From Nostoc commune NIES-4072 (GTDB taxonomy: Bacteria; Cyanobacteriota; Cyanobacteriia; Cyanobacteriales; Nostocaceae), in NCBI RefSeq assembly GCF_003113895.1, contig NZ_BDUD01000002.1, forward strand, positions 434,001 to 498,000: DNA of 64,000 bases, given 5' to 3'. Positions 37,067-46,742 of this stretch are shown here, one piece after another. Within the stretch, counting starts at the first letter, position 1. The number at the start of each line of letters is the position of its first letter. Made by a program: the position numbers and the translations under genes. The notes below the pieces were generated by a model. That model saw only the letters and a list, made by a program, of their open reading frames with translations. It had not been told where the DNA came from and made no database searches.

Positions 37067-38809
37067 ATGAACCCTAGTTTTTTAACTGCCCATACTCCAA
37101 CCACGATCGCTATTGTTGGCGGAGGTTTTAGTGGTTCTCTAGTCGCTACCCACTTATTGAAAACTGCCACCCAACCCCTCACCATTAAGCTGATTGAGCG
37201 TAGCGATCAAATTGGCAAGGGAATTGCCTACAGCACAGATACCAACTGTCATTTGCTGAATGTATCGGCAGGCAATATGAGTGCATTTGCCCACGATCCA
37301 GCGCATTTGTTACGTTGGCTTCAGCACAACCGCGATGAGTTAACAGCATTTTTTTCAGAAGAAGTCAATGCTAGTACCTTCATACCTCGTAAGGTCTATG
37401 GTTTATACATTCAATCGGTTTTGGCAGAAGCAGAAGCCACAGCACCCAGTGATGTGCGACTAGAACGCTTCACCGATGAAGTGGTAGGAGTACAGCCTGA
37501 AGAAAAAGGCGCAATGATTTCTCTGCGTAGTGGTCGCTGTTTTGCCGCAGACAGAGTTGTGTTGGCATTGGGGAACTCACCCTCTGCACCCCCCGCCATT
37601 CAAAACGCAAACAGTAATAATGAAAGTTATCTGCGGAATGCTTGGTCAGCCGATGCCCTAGCAGACCTTGATACTGATGCACCTGTGTTGCTAATTGGTA
37701 CGGGGCTGACGATGGTGGACATGGTTTTATCTCTGAGCGATCGCCAGCATAGAGGTAAAATTTATGCAGTGTCTCGACGAGGATTATTTCCCCTCAAACA
37801 TCAAGCGGCTCAACCTTATCCCTCCTTCTTGACCCCAGAGACTTCACCAAAAAATGTGCGCGATTGGTTACATCGAGTACGTGCTGAGGTGGAAATTGCT
37901 GCTGCCCAAGGCTACGACTGGCGGGCAGTAATTGATTCTCTGCGTCCCATAAATCAGAAAATCTGGCAAAAACTACCGACTGAAGAACAGCAACGTTTTT
38001 TGCGTCATCTGACACCGTATTGGGATGTGCATCGTCACCGCATTGCCCCAAGGGTGGCGAATGTTGTCACTGAAATGCTGGATTCTGGTCAACTCACCAT
38101 CTCTGCTGGGCGGATTCGGGAATATCAAGCTTTACCTGATGGTGTAGCTGTAACCGTATGCCAGCGCAAAACCCAAACTAATCATATCTTGCACGTCCGC
38201 CGGGTAGTTAATTGTACAGGGGTAGCAGCAGATTATCGCCGATCGCCTCATCCTCTGATTACTGATTTGCGATCGCAGAAATTAATTCGCCCCAATGCCA
38301 TCGGTTTAGGATTAGATACAGATACCCACGGTGCTTTATATGCAGCAGACGGTAACGTTTCGACGCTGTTTTATACCTTGGGAACTCCGCGCAAGGGCGA
38401 CTTGTGGGAAACTATCGCTGTACCAGAATTACGGGGACAGGCGCAGGAATTATCTAAGGCATTGTTGCAATCATTACCAGCGCGTGTGCGGACTATTCCA
38501 ACGATGCCTTTGTTAAGCGAGCGCAGTGCAGAGATACCGCAGTCAACTTTCCTATTTCGGCAATTTTTTGACCCTGCAACTAGTAGTTATACTTACTTAA
38601 TTGGCGATCGCCAGACAGGAGATGCTGTTCTAGTCGATCCTGTATTAGAGCAAGTTGACCGCGATTTGGAATCTTTGGATGAATTGGGATTAAAACTACG
38701 CTACTGTCTAGAAACTCACCTCCATGCCGATCACATTACAGGGGCAGGCAAACTTAGTACAGGTAACCGTAAAAAGGGGTCGGAAATAGGAGAAGATAGT
38801 TTCTGTTGA
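37067..38809 (+). CDS. FAD/NAD(P)-binding protein fused to a truncated MBL hydrolase
   Basis: About 580 residues from the ATG at 37067. Residues about 13-470 form a FAD/NAD(P)-binding flavoprotein with TIAIVGGGFSGSLVA, NCHLLNVSAGNMSAFAHD and VLLIGTGLTMVDM. Residues about 490-565 are the beginning of an ETHE1/persulfide-dioxygenase-like MBL domain (FRQFFDPATSSYTYLIGD, then THLHADHITGAGKL). The chain then changes to unrelated sequence (STGNRKKG...) and stops. Only the first metal-binding motif HxHxDH is present, so the MBL part is dead. The flavoprotein part may still fold. Confidence 0.7.
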   Translation: MNPSFLTAHTPTTIAIVGGGFSGSLVATHLLKTATQPLTIKLIERSDQIGKGIAYSTDTNCHLLNVSAGNMSAFAHDPAHLLRWLQHNRDELTAFFSEEVNASTFIPRKVYGLYIQSVLAEAEATAPSDVRLERFTDEVVGVQPEEKGAMISLRSGRCFAADRVVLALGNSPSAPPAIQNANSNNESYLRNAWSADALADLDTDAPVLLIGTGLTMVDMVLSLSDRQHRGKIYAVSRRGLFPLKHQAAQPYPSFLTPETSPKNVRDWLHRVRAEVEIAAAQGYDWRAVIDSLRPINQKIWQKLPTEEQQRFLRHLTPYWDVHRHRIAPRVANVVTEMLDSGQLTISAGRIREYQALPDGVAVTVCQRKTQTNHILHVRRVVNCTGVAADYRRSPHPLITDLRSQKLIRPNAIGLGLDTDTHGALYAADGNVSTLFYTLGTPRKGDLWETIAVPELRGQAQELSKALLQSLPARVRTIPTMPLLSERSAEIPQSTFLFRQFFDPATSSYTYLIGDRQTGDAVLVDPVLEQVDRDLESLDELGLKLRYCLETHLHADHITGAGKLSTGNRKKGSEIGEDSFC

Positions 38810-38849
38810 GTGAGATCAAGAATTAGACATGCAAGGACGTATCTCTAGT

Positions 38850-39371
38850 TGTAGCGACCTGCAATACTAATCGCTCAAACCTGCAATCAAGACATTTACA
38901 AACCAGGATTAAATGCAACTATAATTGTGCTTCAGCCAGGATTAAATGCAACGTTCCCCTTGATTATTTGCAACCAACCTGCAATCATCGCTTTGAGCCA
39001 GGATTAAATGCAATCTCTTAAAGTTAAAAAAACGAACGGTTTTTTAACTGCGTCACCAGTAAGGCTTAGAGTTACTTTTACCGTTGGTTTTTAAGTAAAA
39101 AAACTCGGTAAAGATTTCATTGTTAATTTATAAAATTCTCAAATGAGTTTTTTGACAAACTCCTGTCAAGGAGAGAAAACTTAGTCATAGTAAAGTGTTG
39201 AGCTGATTTGCAATTAAACAAGCGTCGAAACGGATGATTGCAGGCTGATTGCATTTAATCCTGGCTCAGTTGCAGTTAATTCTGGCTCAACTGAAATTAT
39301 AGTTGCAAATAATTCTGGTTTGAAAAAGTCTTGATTGCAGGTTTGGGCATTTATAATTGCAGGTCGCTACA
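38850..39371. mobile_element. 522-bp non-autonomous element with Tn7/Mu-like multi-site ends
   Basis: The ends are TGTAGCGACCTGCAAT and its inverted copy ATTGCAGGTCGCTACA. Each end carries six short sites in inverted orientation to the other end. Left: CCTGCAAT(CA) at 38858, 38880 and 38978; CCAGGATTAAATGCAA at 38903, 38936 and 38998. Right: the complements at 39235, 39249, 39270, 39303, 39332 and 39356. Such arrays of transposase-binding sites are known from Tn7-like and Mu-like elements. No transposase is inside; the centre holds two strong hairpins. Flanks CTAGT and GGTAT do not match. Confidence 0.65.
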
Positions 39372-39414
39372 GGTATGTATGCCAACTGCTTTGTAATCGC
39401 CGCTACCAGCGCTC

Positions 39415-39816
39415 TCAATTTCCGCGATCGCATTTAAGAGCGATCGCCTGGATCGCCTGTAAAGAAAACTCCTCTGCCTGCAATGCTTCACTGATATCTC
39501 CTAACTTCAAATATTGGTCAGGAGTCATACCCACATTCCAAGTGCGACTCAGGTCATAACCTAGTGTCTGGCTGTAGGGACTGCCATCAATTGCACCAGA
39601 TTGACTGATACCTGGTAGCTGGGCCAGAGAAATGCGGCTCCAGTCTGGCAGCAAAACTTTAGTAGCAGGTAGTCGAGACTGAGGATTTGCAACTTCTACA
39701 ATTCGAGTCGGTAAATTGCCATCACCAATTGTGTTGATTGTAGCTTGTGCGGCGATACTATAAATAATACAAGCAATGACAACCAGAAGAGATATCCATG
39801 CTTTTGGTATCTTCAT
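39415..39816 (-). pseudogene. Exported protein, 3' end disrupted
   Basis: About 133 codons from an ATG at 39816 with a signal peptide (AWISLLVVIACIIYSIAAQA) and a mature part of unknown family. The frame stops after HIP1-rich sequence. If a 25-base block between repeated GCGATC units is removed, the frame continues as FSLQAIAEIESAGSGDYKAV up to the multi-site element. It therefore carries a repeat-driven frameshift and a truncation. Confidence 0.5.
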
Positions 39817-39929
39817 AATTCCAGGTTTAAAAATGACAGCAAATATACCCCAATAAGCAAAGTAATTTATTGAATAAAAACCCAATTAATTGTTGCTTAT
39901 GGGGTATAGTAAGAGAGTGAAAATATGAC

Positions 39930-40244
39930 TTATAACTCTAGCTCTGGGGATGCTGACTGTTGATTTTTCTTAGACTTGTAACCGGAGCCAGAGCCATATC
40001 CTGATAATTGAGGATTGGGATTAGCAGCCGATTCAGTGTAAGGTGTATCCCCAAGATTGATTTCAAAAATATTCTCTTGATAACCATCCCTAAATTGGTC
40101 TGTTTGCAAGGGATTACTACTATCTCCAGAACTTAATTGCTCAACACCGTAACCTCCAGATTGATAGCCACTGCCAGACTGATAATTATTACTGTCGTCA
40201 GTATCAAGATTTTGGTTAATTGTGGGTTCGTTATTCATTGGCAT
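39930..40244 (-). CDS. Low-complexity hypothetical protein
   Basis: 104 residues rich in S, G, N, Q and Y (NNYQSGSGYQSGGYGVEQ), without signal peptide or domain. It is next to an exported-protein gene on the same strand. Function unknown; probably disordered. Confidence 0.45.
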   Translation of the reverse strand: MPMNNEPTINQNLDTDDSNNYQSGSGYQSGGYGVEQLSSGDSSNPLQTDQFRDGYQENIFEINLGDTPYTESAANPNPQLSGYGSGSGYKSKKNQQSASPELEL

Positions 40245-40368
40245 TACCTAAAAAAGCTGTATCAATGCCAGCATAAAAAGATTTATCTAGTATCAGCCTT
40301 CACCTATTGGACATTAATTTTTTAGCCGATTGGCTATTTTTGGTGATGCGCTCATATCGAGATGACAA

Positions 40369-40716
40369 ATGGAGCAAATGAATTTGATTTCACCAGAATT
40401 AATGGCAGAAATCAGTGATGGTAATAGTACCAACCTGCCAGACAATACCCGAAAAATGCTGCAAATTCTGGCAAGTTTAAATACACCAAAAGAATTATTA
40501 GCAAGTCTTTTGGAAATAGCTGAATTTTCCCTACACCATGTTCGCTACCTTGCAGGGCCATTGGTAATTCATCGCAGTCCTTGGAGCGATACGATTCCCC
40601 AATGGCTGAAGTTTGCTTGTATTCAGGAGCGATTGGAACTTATCTTCACTGAATACGAACAGGAATGGACTAAAATCAGAAATTATATGCAAATACTGCT
40701 GCTTGTAAAGAGGTAA
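40369..40716 (+). CDS. Hypothetical protein upstream of glycosyltransferase
   Basis: 115 residues, helical, no signal peptide (MEQMNLISPELMAEISDGNS...). It ends five bases before the glycosyltransferase start, so the two are probably one operon. Family not recognised. Confidence 0.5.
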   Translation: MEQMNLISPELMAEISDGNSTNLPDNTRKMLQILASLNTPKELLASLLEIAEFSLHHVRYLAGPLVIHRSPWSDTIPQWLKFACIQERLELIFTEYEQEWTKIRNYMQILLLVKR

Positions 40717-40720
40717 GAAA

Positions 40721-42152
40721 GTGAGCCGAATCCTGATTACAACGTTGGGAACGCTTGGTGATTTACATCCCATGATTGCGATCGCGCTAGAATTGCGGCA
40801 ACGCGCTCATGATGTAGTTTTTGTAACGCATCAAGTTTATCAATCCAAAATTGAAGGTTTGGGATTCGAGTTTCATTCAATGCGTCCTGATTTCACAGCA
40901 ATAAATGATCCCCAAGAAATGGCGCGAATGATGGATCTGAAAACTGGACAGGAATACATGGTGCGTCAGTGGGTAAATCCGAATCTGCGCTGTATGTATG
41001 CTGACTTACATAATGTTGTCAAAGGCGCAGATTTGATTTTTTCAGGAGAAGGAGTGATTGTGACTCCACTTGTGGCAGAGAAATTGGAAATCAGATGGGC
41101 ATCCAGTGCAATGGTTCCACTATCATTTTTCTCAGTTTACGATCCACCAGTTTTAGCACCATTTCCAAGTTTGTCAAAGCTGTATAAACTAGGGCCAATT
41201 GTAAATCGAAGCATAATCAACTTTGCAAAACTTGTTAGTAATTCGTGGGCAGAACCAATCCACCAACTTCGGCGGGAACTAGGTTTATCGCCCATTAACT
41301 ATAATCCCTTCATTGAGAACAGATTTTCACCATATCTTGTAATTGCACTGTTTTCATCAGTCTTGGGTCAACCTCAAGCAGATTGGCCTTTAAATACGGT
41401 AATCGCAGGATTTACATTTTACGATGGTAGTGAAGATGGGACAAAGCTGACACCCCAACTAGAGCAATTTTTAAATGCAGGTGAACCGCCGATTATTTTC
41501 ACTTTAGGATCAGCCGCAGTTATGGCTCCAGGTCGATTTTATGAGGAAAGTATTACTGCTGCAAAACTCTTAAACCGCCGCGCTGTTTTACTAATTGATA
41601 GAAACACCCCTCCAAACAACCTTTCAGAAGATATTATTGCCGTAAGCTATGCACCATATTCTCAAATTTTCGGGCGTGCTTGTGCAATTGTACATCAAGG
41701 CGGAATTGGAACCACTGCTCAAGCTTTATGTGCAGGTCGTCCAACGCTGGTAATGCCCTACAGTCATGACCAGCCAGACAATGCAGCAAGAGTTGAACGC
41801 TTAGGGGAGCAACGCGATTTTGTGAGGTGCTAAAATCTGGGACGTATATAGCTTGTTTCAGGATGCGATCGCAACTAAAAAACCAGATTTTGTTGAGAAT
41901 ATAGGGGTGTAATTGAGAACTAAACCCCGATCTCACTTTTTCGCGTTGCTCCCAACGCTTAAACGCTTAGGTACTTCGCGGATGATTCTGCGAAAGGAAT
42001 ATTCAGCAGTAAGAGTAGCCAAGAAATTACGTCAACTGTTAGGAAATCCCAACTATGCAGTGAAAGCTGCGAAAATTGCAAGTATTATACAAGCAGAGAA
42101 TGGGGTTAAGGTGGCGTGTGATGCGATTGAGAAACAACTGGCAGCTGCTTAA
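40721..42152 (+). pseudogene. UGT-like glycosyltransferase split by MITE copy e
   Basis: The N-terminal part (to about 41803) has RILITTLGTLGDLHPMIAIA and the donor-site region AIVHQGGIGTTAQALCAGRP with YSHDQPDNA, typical of UDP-glucuronosyl/glucosyltransferase-like enzymes. The last 60 codons (from GTSRMILRKEY) lie beyond the MITE in another frame. Removing 166 bases (41804-41969) restores VERLGTSR in frame. The start is GTG after a GAGG-like site. Inactivated, though most of the catalytic region is left of the insertion. Confidence 0.8.
41805..41953 (+). mobile_element. 149-bp MITE, copy e
   Basis: Full-length copy. The left flank ends AACGCTTA plus G; the right flank has AACGCTTA twice in tandem (41954-41969). 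An 8-bp target duplication with one extra tandem copy is the simplest reading. Confidence 0.9.
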
Positions 42153-42160
42153 ACTTTGAG

Positions 42161-42262
42161 GTGAGCTTGGTAAAAGATGTAGACAAAATTGATTTACGGA
42201 CAGCCAGAAAAATTGCTACTGCCATAAAAAAAGCTTCAACATCTCCTGAATCGGTATTCTAG
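42161..42262 (+). CDS. Short ORF, remnant of a small plasmid protein
   Basis: 33 residues from a GTG (VSLVKDVDKIDLRTARKIAT...). The DLRTARKIA pattern looks like real protein, but the ORF stops early. Followed at 42330 by a terminator-like hairpin. Probably a truncated gene. Confidence 0.3.
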   Translation: MSLVKDVDKIDLRTARKIATAIKKASTSPESVF

Positions 42263-42329
42263 CCATTATAAATAACGGAACTATTTTAACTATATCTGCT
42301 TACGCAGATTGAGAGTGAATCCAGAGTTT

Positions 42330-42354
42330 AAAACCCGCTTAATTGGGTTTTATT
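42330..42354 (+). terminator. Rho-independent-like terminator
   Basis: AAAACCC and GGGTTTT arms with an 8-base loop, ending in TTTTATT. Suits termination of the glycosyltransferase transcript. Confidence 0.5.
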
Positions 42355-42434
42355 GGTGTGTCTATAAACTCTGTGACTGACAAATACCTGATGTCAAAAA
42401 TGAGTTCCAATATTTACATATTTGAGGTGTATCA

Positions 42435-42737
42435 ATGTCTAACCCCCAGATTTTAGGGGCAAGAGAAATTCATCTAATTTCACTCTACAGTCACTGGGAA
42501 TTTGGTATGAAACCAGAAGAATTTTATGCCAAATGGGATGTGAGTTATGAACAAATTGCCTTAATATGCTGTCGTTCTGATTCTACGGTCAGAGGTTGGT
42601 TTAAGCAAGGTAAATTTAGACGCTATCCTCAGCCTAATGATTTACGACATTTGGCATTCATGGACTTTTTACTGGAACATTTTGAAGAAGTTCCCGAACA
42701 ACTTTGGCAATTGCTATGTCTGACTCATTCGCCTTGA
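42435..42737 (+). CDS. Small conserved-looking HTH protein
   Basis: 100 residues. A central HTH-like segment (WDVSYEQIALICCRSDSTVR, then GWFKQGKFRR; about 33-62) resembles a DNA-binding recognition helix followed by a basic patch. The C-terminus is acidic and helical. Probably a plasmid-borne regulator. Precise family unknown. Confidence 0.5.
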   Translation: MSNPQILGAREIHLISLYSHWEFGMKPEEFYAKWDVSYEQIALICCRSDSTVRGWFKQGKFRRYPQPNDLRHLAFMDFLLEHFEEVPEQLWQLLCLTHSP

Positions 42738-43019
42738 TCTCAATAACATTTCTCTTCTACATATAGCAATCTGGTTTGATTACTGAAAGGTTTTTAAAAC
42801 AAAAACTTTGTCCTGCAAGGTTTTCAGACTCAGTACACAATATTTCATTCCAGTCGGAACGCTATATATCTGTCCAATAAATCTAATGCACGCATAATTC
42901 TAATTGTCAATATCAATTTGACCTGTCTTTGAGTATACCTCCTCGTTTAAGGTAAAATTTGGCGATTTTAAAGCACATAGCAAGCATGGTTATTTTACAG
43001 AATTTTTAAGGGGTAGAAT

Positions 43020-43664
43020 ATGACTTATTCTGAGCAATTAAAACCGTGGTGTATTGTCCGTGATATTCCCAATCAAGAAAATATTGTTGTGAAAAGATTC
43101 CGCCGACGTGATGATAAAGCTGCTAGTAGTGGAGACAGGATTGAAAATACAGCTAAAACTTGGAAAAAAGTTCCGTCTGGTAACGATATTAGATATCATC
43201 TAGATAAAATTGATAACTTTGAAGATTTAGAAATACAAATTAATCAAGCTTTAAAAAGTCGAATTCCAATTGGGATTGAAAAAGGTTATTTAAAGATAGC
43301 TATTGATTTAAACTTAATTCCTTACTATGCTTATGTAGTACACAAAATAAAAACAAGTTTATCTTATATTCATCAAGATTATCGAAAAAGATTTGGGATT
43401 GAAAGTAGTTATCGGCTCAAAAACATCTGCCGGATTAGAACAACTAATAAAAAGCCAGCCTTGAGATTATTGTTTGTTGGTATCTCTTTCATTTTAGTAA
43501 ATATCTGGGTTAATCTTCTCTGGGCAAAAATTAGTCAACCCAGGAAAGGTGGACGATTAATTTACCGTAAACTGTTTAGCCTCAAACAAATGTTGGCTTT
43601 CTTACGTCAAGCTGTTGAAAAAATACATGAAGTCGTTGAAAGCATTTATCTTCCATCGGGTTAG
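43020..43664 (+). pseudogene. Internally deleted DDE transposase
   Basis: 214 codons. The N-terminal part holds an RRDDKAAS stretch; the C-terminal part has YRKRFGIESSYRLKNICRIR, LRLLFVGISFILVNIWVN and FSLKQMLAFLRQAVEK, typical of the C-terminal region of ISH3-like DDE transposases. The central catalytic region is mostly missing. The second remnant, at 55155-55279, shows the same C-terminal pattern. Confidence 0.65.
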
Positions 43665-43733
43665 TTCCCAGAAACTAAGTTATCGCCTGGATATAAGCAA
43701 ATATTATAGATAACCAACATACTTGCTTAAACG

Positions 43734-45935
43734 GTGGCTGATAAAAAGTATTACAGACTACAAAATTTTCTAGCGATCGCTCTTGGGGGAAAAGTTTGTG
43801 ATCTACTGACTGTATCATACACTACTTTTTTTGACGATCGCAAAACTTTTCGGTCTACTGACATTGAACTAGGCGGCTGGTGGTGCAGTGGCGTTGACCC
43901 CCTCAACGAATACGCGCTAATGATGTGGGGCTGCTTCAAACCCGACCATCCCCGACGTGACCGCCAGAAAATTCACAAATTCATCAAGTACGAACACCCA
44001 TTCAGAGAAGAGACACGCGCTTTCTTCCTTTTAGTGCCGAATCGCATCTGGGTGAAAGTCTCTAATCGTAGCGGCATCCCCATCACTGAAGAAGACTTGC
44101 AGCACCCTGGCGGTTTCTGGCATTGGGTTTGGCGGCACAACGTACCAGTGACAATCGTGGAAGGTGTCAAAAAAGCAGGGGCATTACTGACTGCTGGTTA
44201 TGCTGCGATCGCAATTCCTGGCGTTAACGCTGGATACCGCACACCCCAAGATGAGTACGGTACTGCTGTTGGTAAACCCTCTCTGATTCCCGACTTGAAA
44301 CATTTCGCAACACAGGGGAGACAGGTTAACATTTGTTTTGACCAGGACAATAAACCTGAAACAGTCCAACGGGTGAGAACCGCTATCAGTCGCATGGGAC
44401 GGCTGCTGGTAAATGAGGGGTGTTCGCTGCGGGTGATTGATTTACCGTTAGGGGCAGAAAAAGGGGTTGATGATTTTATCGTTGCTCATGGTCAGTCGGC
44501 ATTTGACGCACTCTACAACACCGCCGTTGCACTGGAGTTATGGGAAATTAAGCTGTTCACTCTGCTGACTTATCCCCCTTCAATCGCACAAAACCTTCGA
44601 TTCTTGGATCACTTGCTTGTACCAGAGGGTGAAAAACTGATTATTCTCAAAGCTCCCAAAGGTACTGGTAAAACCCAATGGCTGTCTACTGAGGTGGCGA
44701 AGGCGCATGATCAGGGGCGTAGAGTATTAATCATCACCCATCGCATCCAATTAGGTGAGGCATTATGCGATCGCTTTGGAGTGAATTATGTCACAGAAGT
44801 TCACGGCTCCGAAACAGGGGATTTGTTAGGATACGGTGTATGTGTTGATTCGTTGCATCAGCACAGTCAAGCGCGATTCAATCCCAATGATTGGTCAAAT
44901 GATGTAATTATTATTGATGAATGTGACCAAGTATTCTGGCATTTACTTAACTCTGGTACGGAGGTTGCTAAACGTCGGGTATCGGTTCTAAAAAACCTGA
45001 AACAACTGGTACAAAATGTTCTCGGTAGCGAACACGGCAAGATTTACCTTTCTTCTGCCGATGTGTCAGATACTGATGTAAAGTATGTTTTATCACTCGC
45101 TGGTGAATATCGGGTTAACCCGTTTGTAATAGTCAACAACTATCGGCACGTAGCCGGTAACTGTTACAACTATTCTGGCAGTAACCCCAAGAATCTCATC
45201 GCTGCACTAGACAAAGCGATATCCATTGGGGGGCATCATCTATTGTGCTGTTCTGCTCAAAAAGCCAAATCTAAATGGGGAACCCAGGCACTTGAAGAAC
45301 GTTTTCGTCGCAAATTCCCTCACTTACGAATACTGAGAATTGACAGCGAATCTGTTGCAGACCCCTCTCATGCTGCTATGGGGTTTATTTCTCACCTGAA
45401 CGAAATTCTGACCGAGTATGATTTAGTTATCGCCTCACCCAGTCTTGAAACTGGGGTATCCATCGACATTGAAGGACACTTTGATGCTGTTTGGGGAATT
45501 TTTCAGGGAGTGCAGCCGGTTAACTCGGTGCGGCAGATGTTGGCACGGGTTAGGGAGACAGTTGACCGTCACATTTGGGTTAGAGAGTGGGGGATGTCGG
45601 TTGTGGGCAATGGCTCTACAACGATAGGAGGATTGCTGAGAAGTCAACACGTCGCAACGAGGGCTAACATTGCGCTTTTGTCGGCGGCGGATAATGCGGA
45701 TTTGAGCTATATTGATCAGAATTTTCAGCCCGAATCCTTACAGACCTGGGGCAAGCGCGGTTCTGTGATTAATGTGGAGATGCGACGTTATCGGGAATCA
45801 GTGCTTGGGGGATTGGTCGAAGATGGATACATTATTATAGATGCCAACGATGCTGATAATGATGAGAGCGGGGCTGTAATCGAGTCAGTTAAAGCGGCTA
45901 GTCAGGAATTGTATACTGCGGAGTGTGAAGCGTAG
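43734..45935 (+). pseudogene. Second CyRepA1-family replication protein, main part (ends at repeat-derived stop)
   Basis: 733 codons from a GTG. It has the N-terminal region with GGWWCSGVDPL, the DUF3854/Toprim-like VTIVEGVKKAGALL (about 138-151), Walker A KAPKGTGKTQWL (about 303-314), VIIIDECDQVFWHLL (about 391) and IASPSLETGVSIDI (about 565). It stops at a TAG created by a Nostoc mini-repeat at 45927-45959; the same frame continues for about 230 further codons. It is shorter at the N-terminus than the first CyRepA1. The ATPase core is complete, so partial activity cannot be excluded. Confidence 0.8.
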
Positions 45936-45959
45936 GCGTAGCCCGCCGCAGGCATCGCT
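45927..45959. repeat. Nostoc mini-repeat with two in-frame stops
   Basis: GAAGCGTAGGCGTAGCCCGC... to ...AGGCATCGCT, a common dispersed Nostoc repeat. In the host frame it reads GCG TAG GCG TAG, giving two stops six bases apart while keeping the frame on both sides. Confidence 0.7.
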
Positions 45960-46742
45960 AATTCTGATGAACTCTCTGATGCCGAACTCAAGAAGCTGCA
46001 AGACACAAGGGCGAAAACCAAAACTGAACGACATCAGCAGCGCAAGGCGGAATTATCCCGTCGCTATGAAGTTGACGTGACCCCTAATTTGGTGGAGAAG
46101 GATGACGACGGCTGGTATCCTCAACTGCGGATGCACTATTATTTGACACTGGGGCGAGAGTTTTTGACGAATCGTGATACCAAAAGAGCTGCATCGCAGT
46201 TAGAAGCAGGGGAGAATTCGATTTGGAAACCGGATTTTAACAAGGGGCAGTTATTGCCTGCTGTACTGTTGTTAGAAGAAGTGAATTTGTTGCAGTTGCT
46301 TACGCCTGGGGAACGGTTACGTGGCAGTGACGAGAAGATGGTGGAGTTTAAGGCACTGGCGCTAAAACATCGGCACATTATCAAGAATTACTTGAATGTT
46401 TCCATTTCTGAAAAACATACACCGATAGCGATCGCACAGAAGTTACTTGCCAAAATTGATTTGAAGCTGGCTTATGTTGGTCGATTGGGTAAGCGTGAAA
46501 ATCGGGAGTGCGTCTATCGGTTTGTTGCTCCTGATGATCAGCGTGATTCGATTTTTGGGCAGTGGTTAAATCGAGATGAAGTATTTCAAAGTGAGTTGGT
46601 GTCAGTCAGTAATAATATAAGTACAACCACACCAGTAACTGACACAACATCACTTTCCATATCCCACAATTGCTCAATAGATAATCCTCGAACTCGTTCA
46701 ATCAAAGATGCATCAATTTCACCAAGACCACGATTTAGCTGA
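45936..46742 (+). pseudogene. Second CyRepA1, C-terminal part downstream of the stops
   Basis: Same frame as the upstream part. It continues NSDELSDAELKKLQDTRAKT... then WYPQLRMHYYLTLGREFLT and further CyRepA1-like helical sequence. The last 45 or so codons (from about 46605) run antisense through the DUF4351 gene end and are not native. The initiator thus has both an internal double stop and a replaced C-terminus. Confidence 0.7.

Noticed and set aside
38858..39363. Repeats CCAGGATTAAATGCAA resembling a small CRISPR array
   Set aside because: Spacing is irregular, two different motifs alternate, and the two halves are inverted relative to each other. This fits transposase-binding sites, and there are no cas genes.
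46077..46742. Independent gene starting at 46077
   Set aside because: It is in the same frame as the upstream CyRepA1 part and shows continuous homology-like sequence back to the double stop; the end is antisense to another gene.
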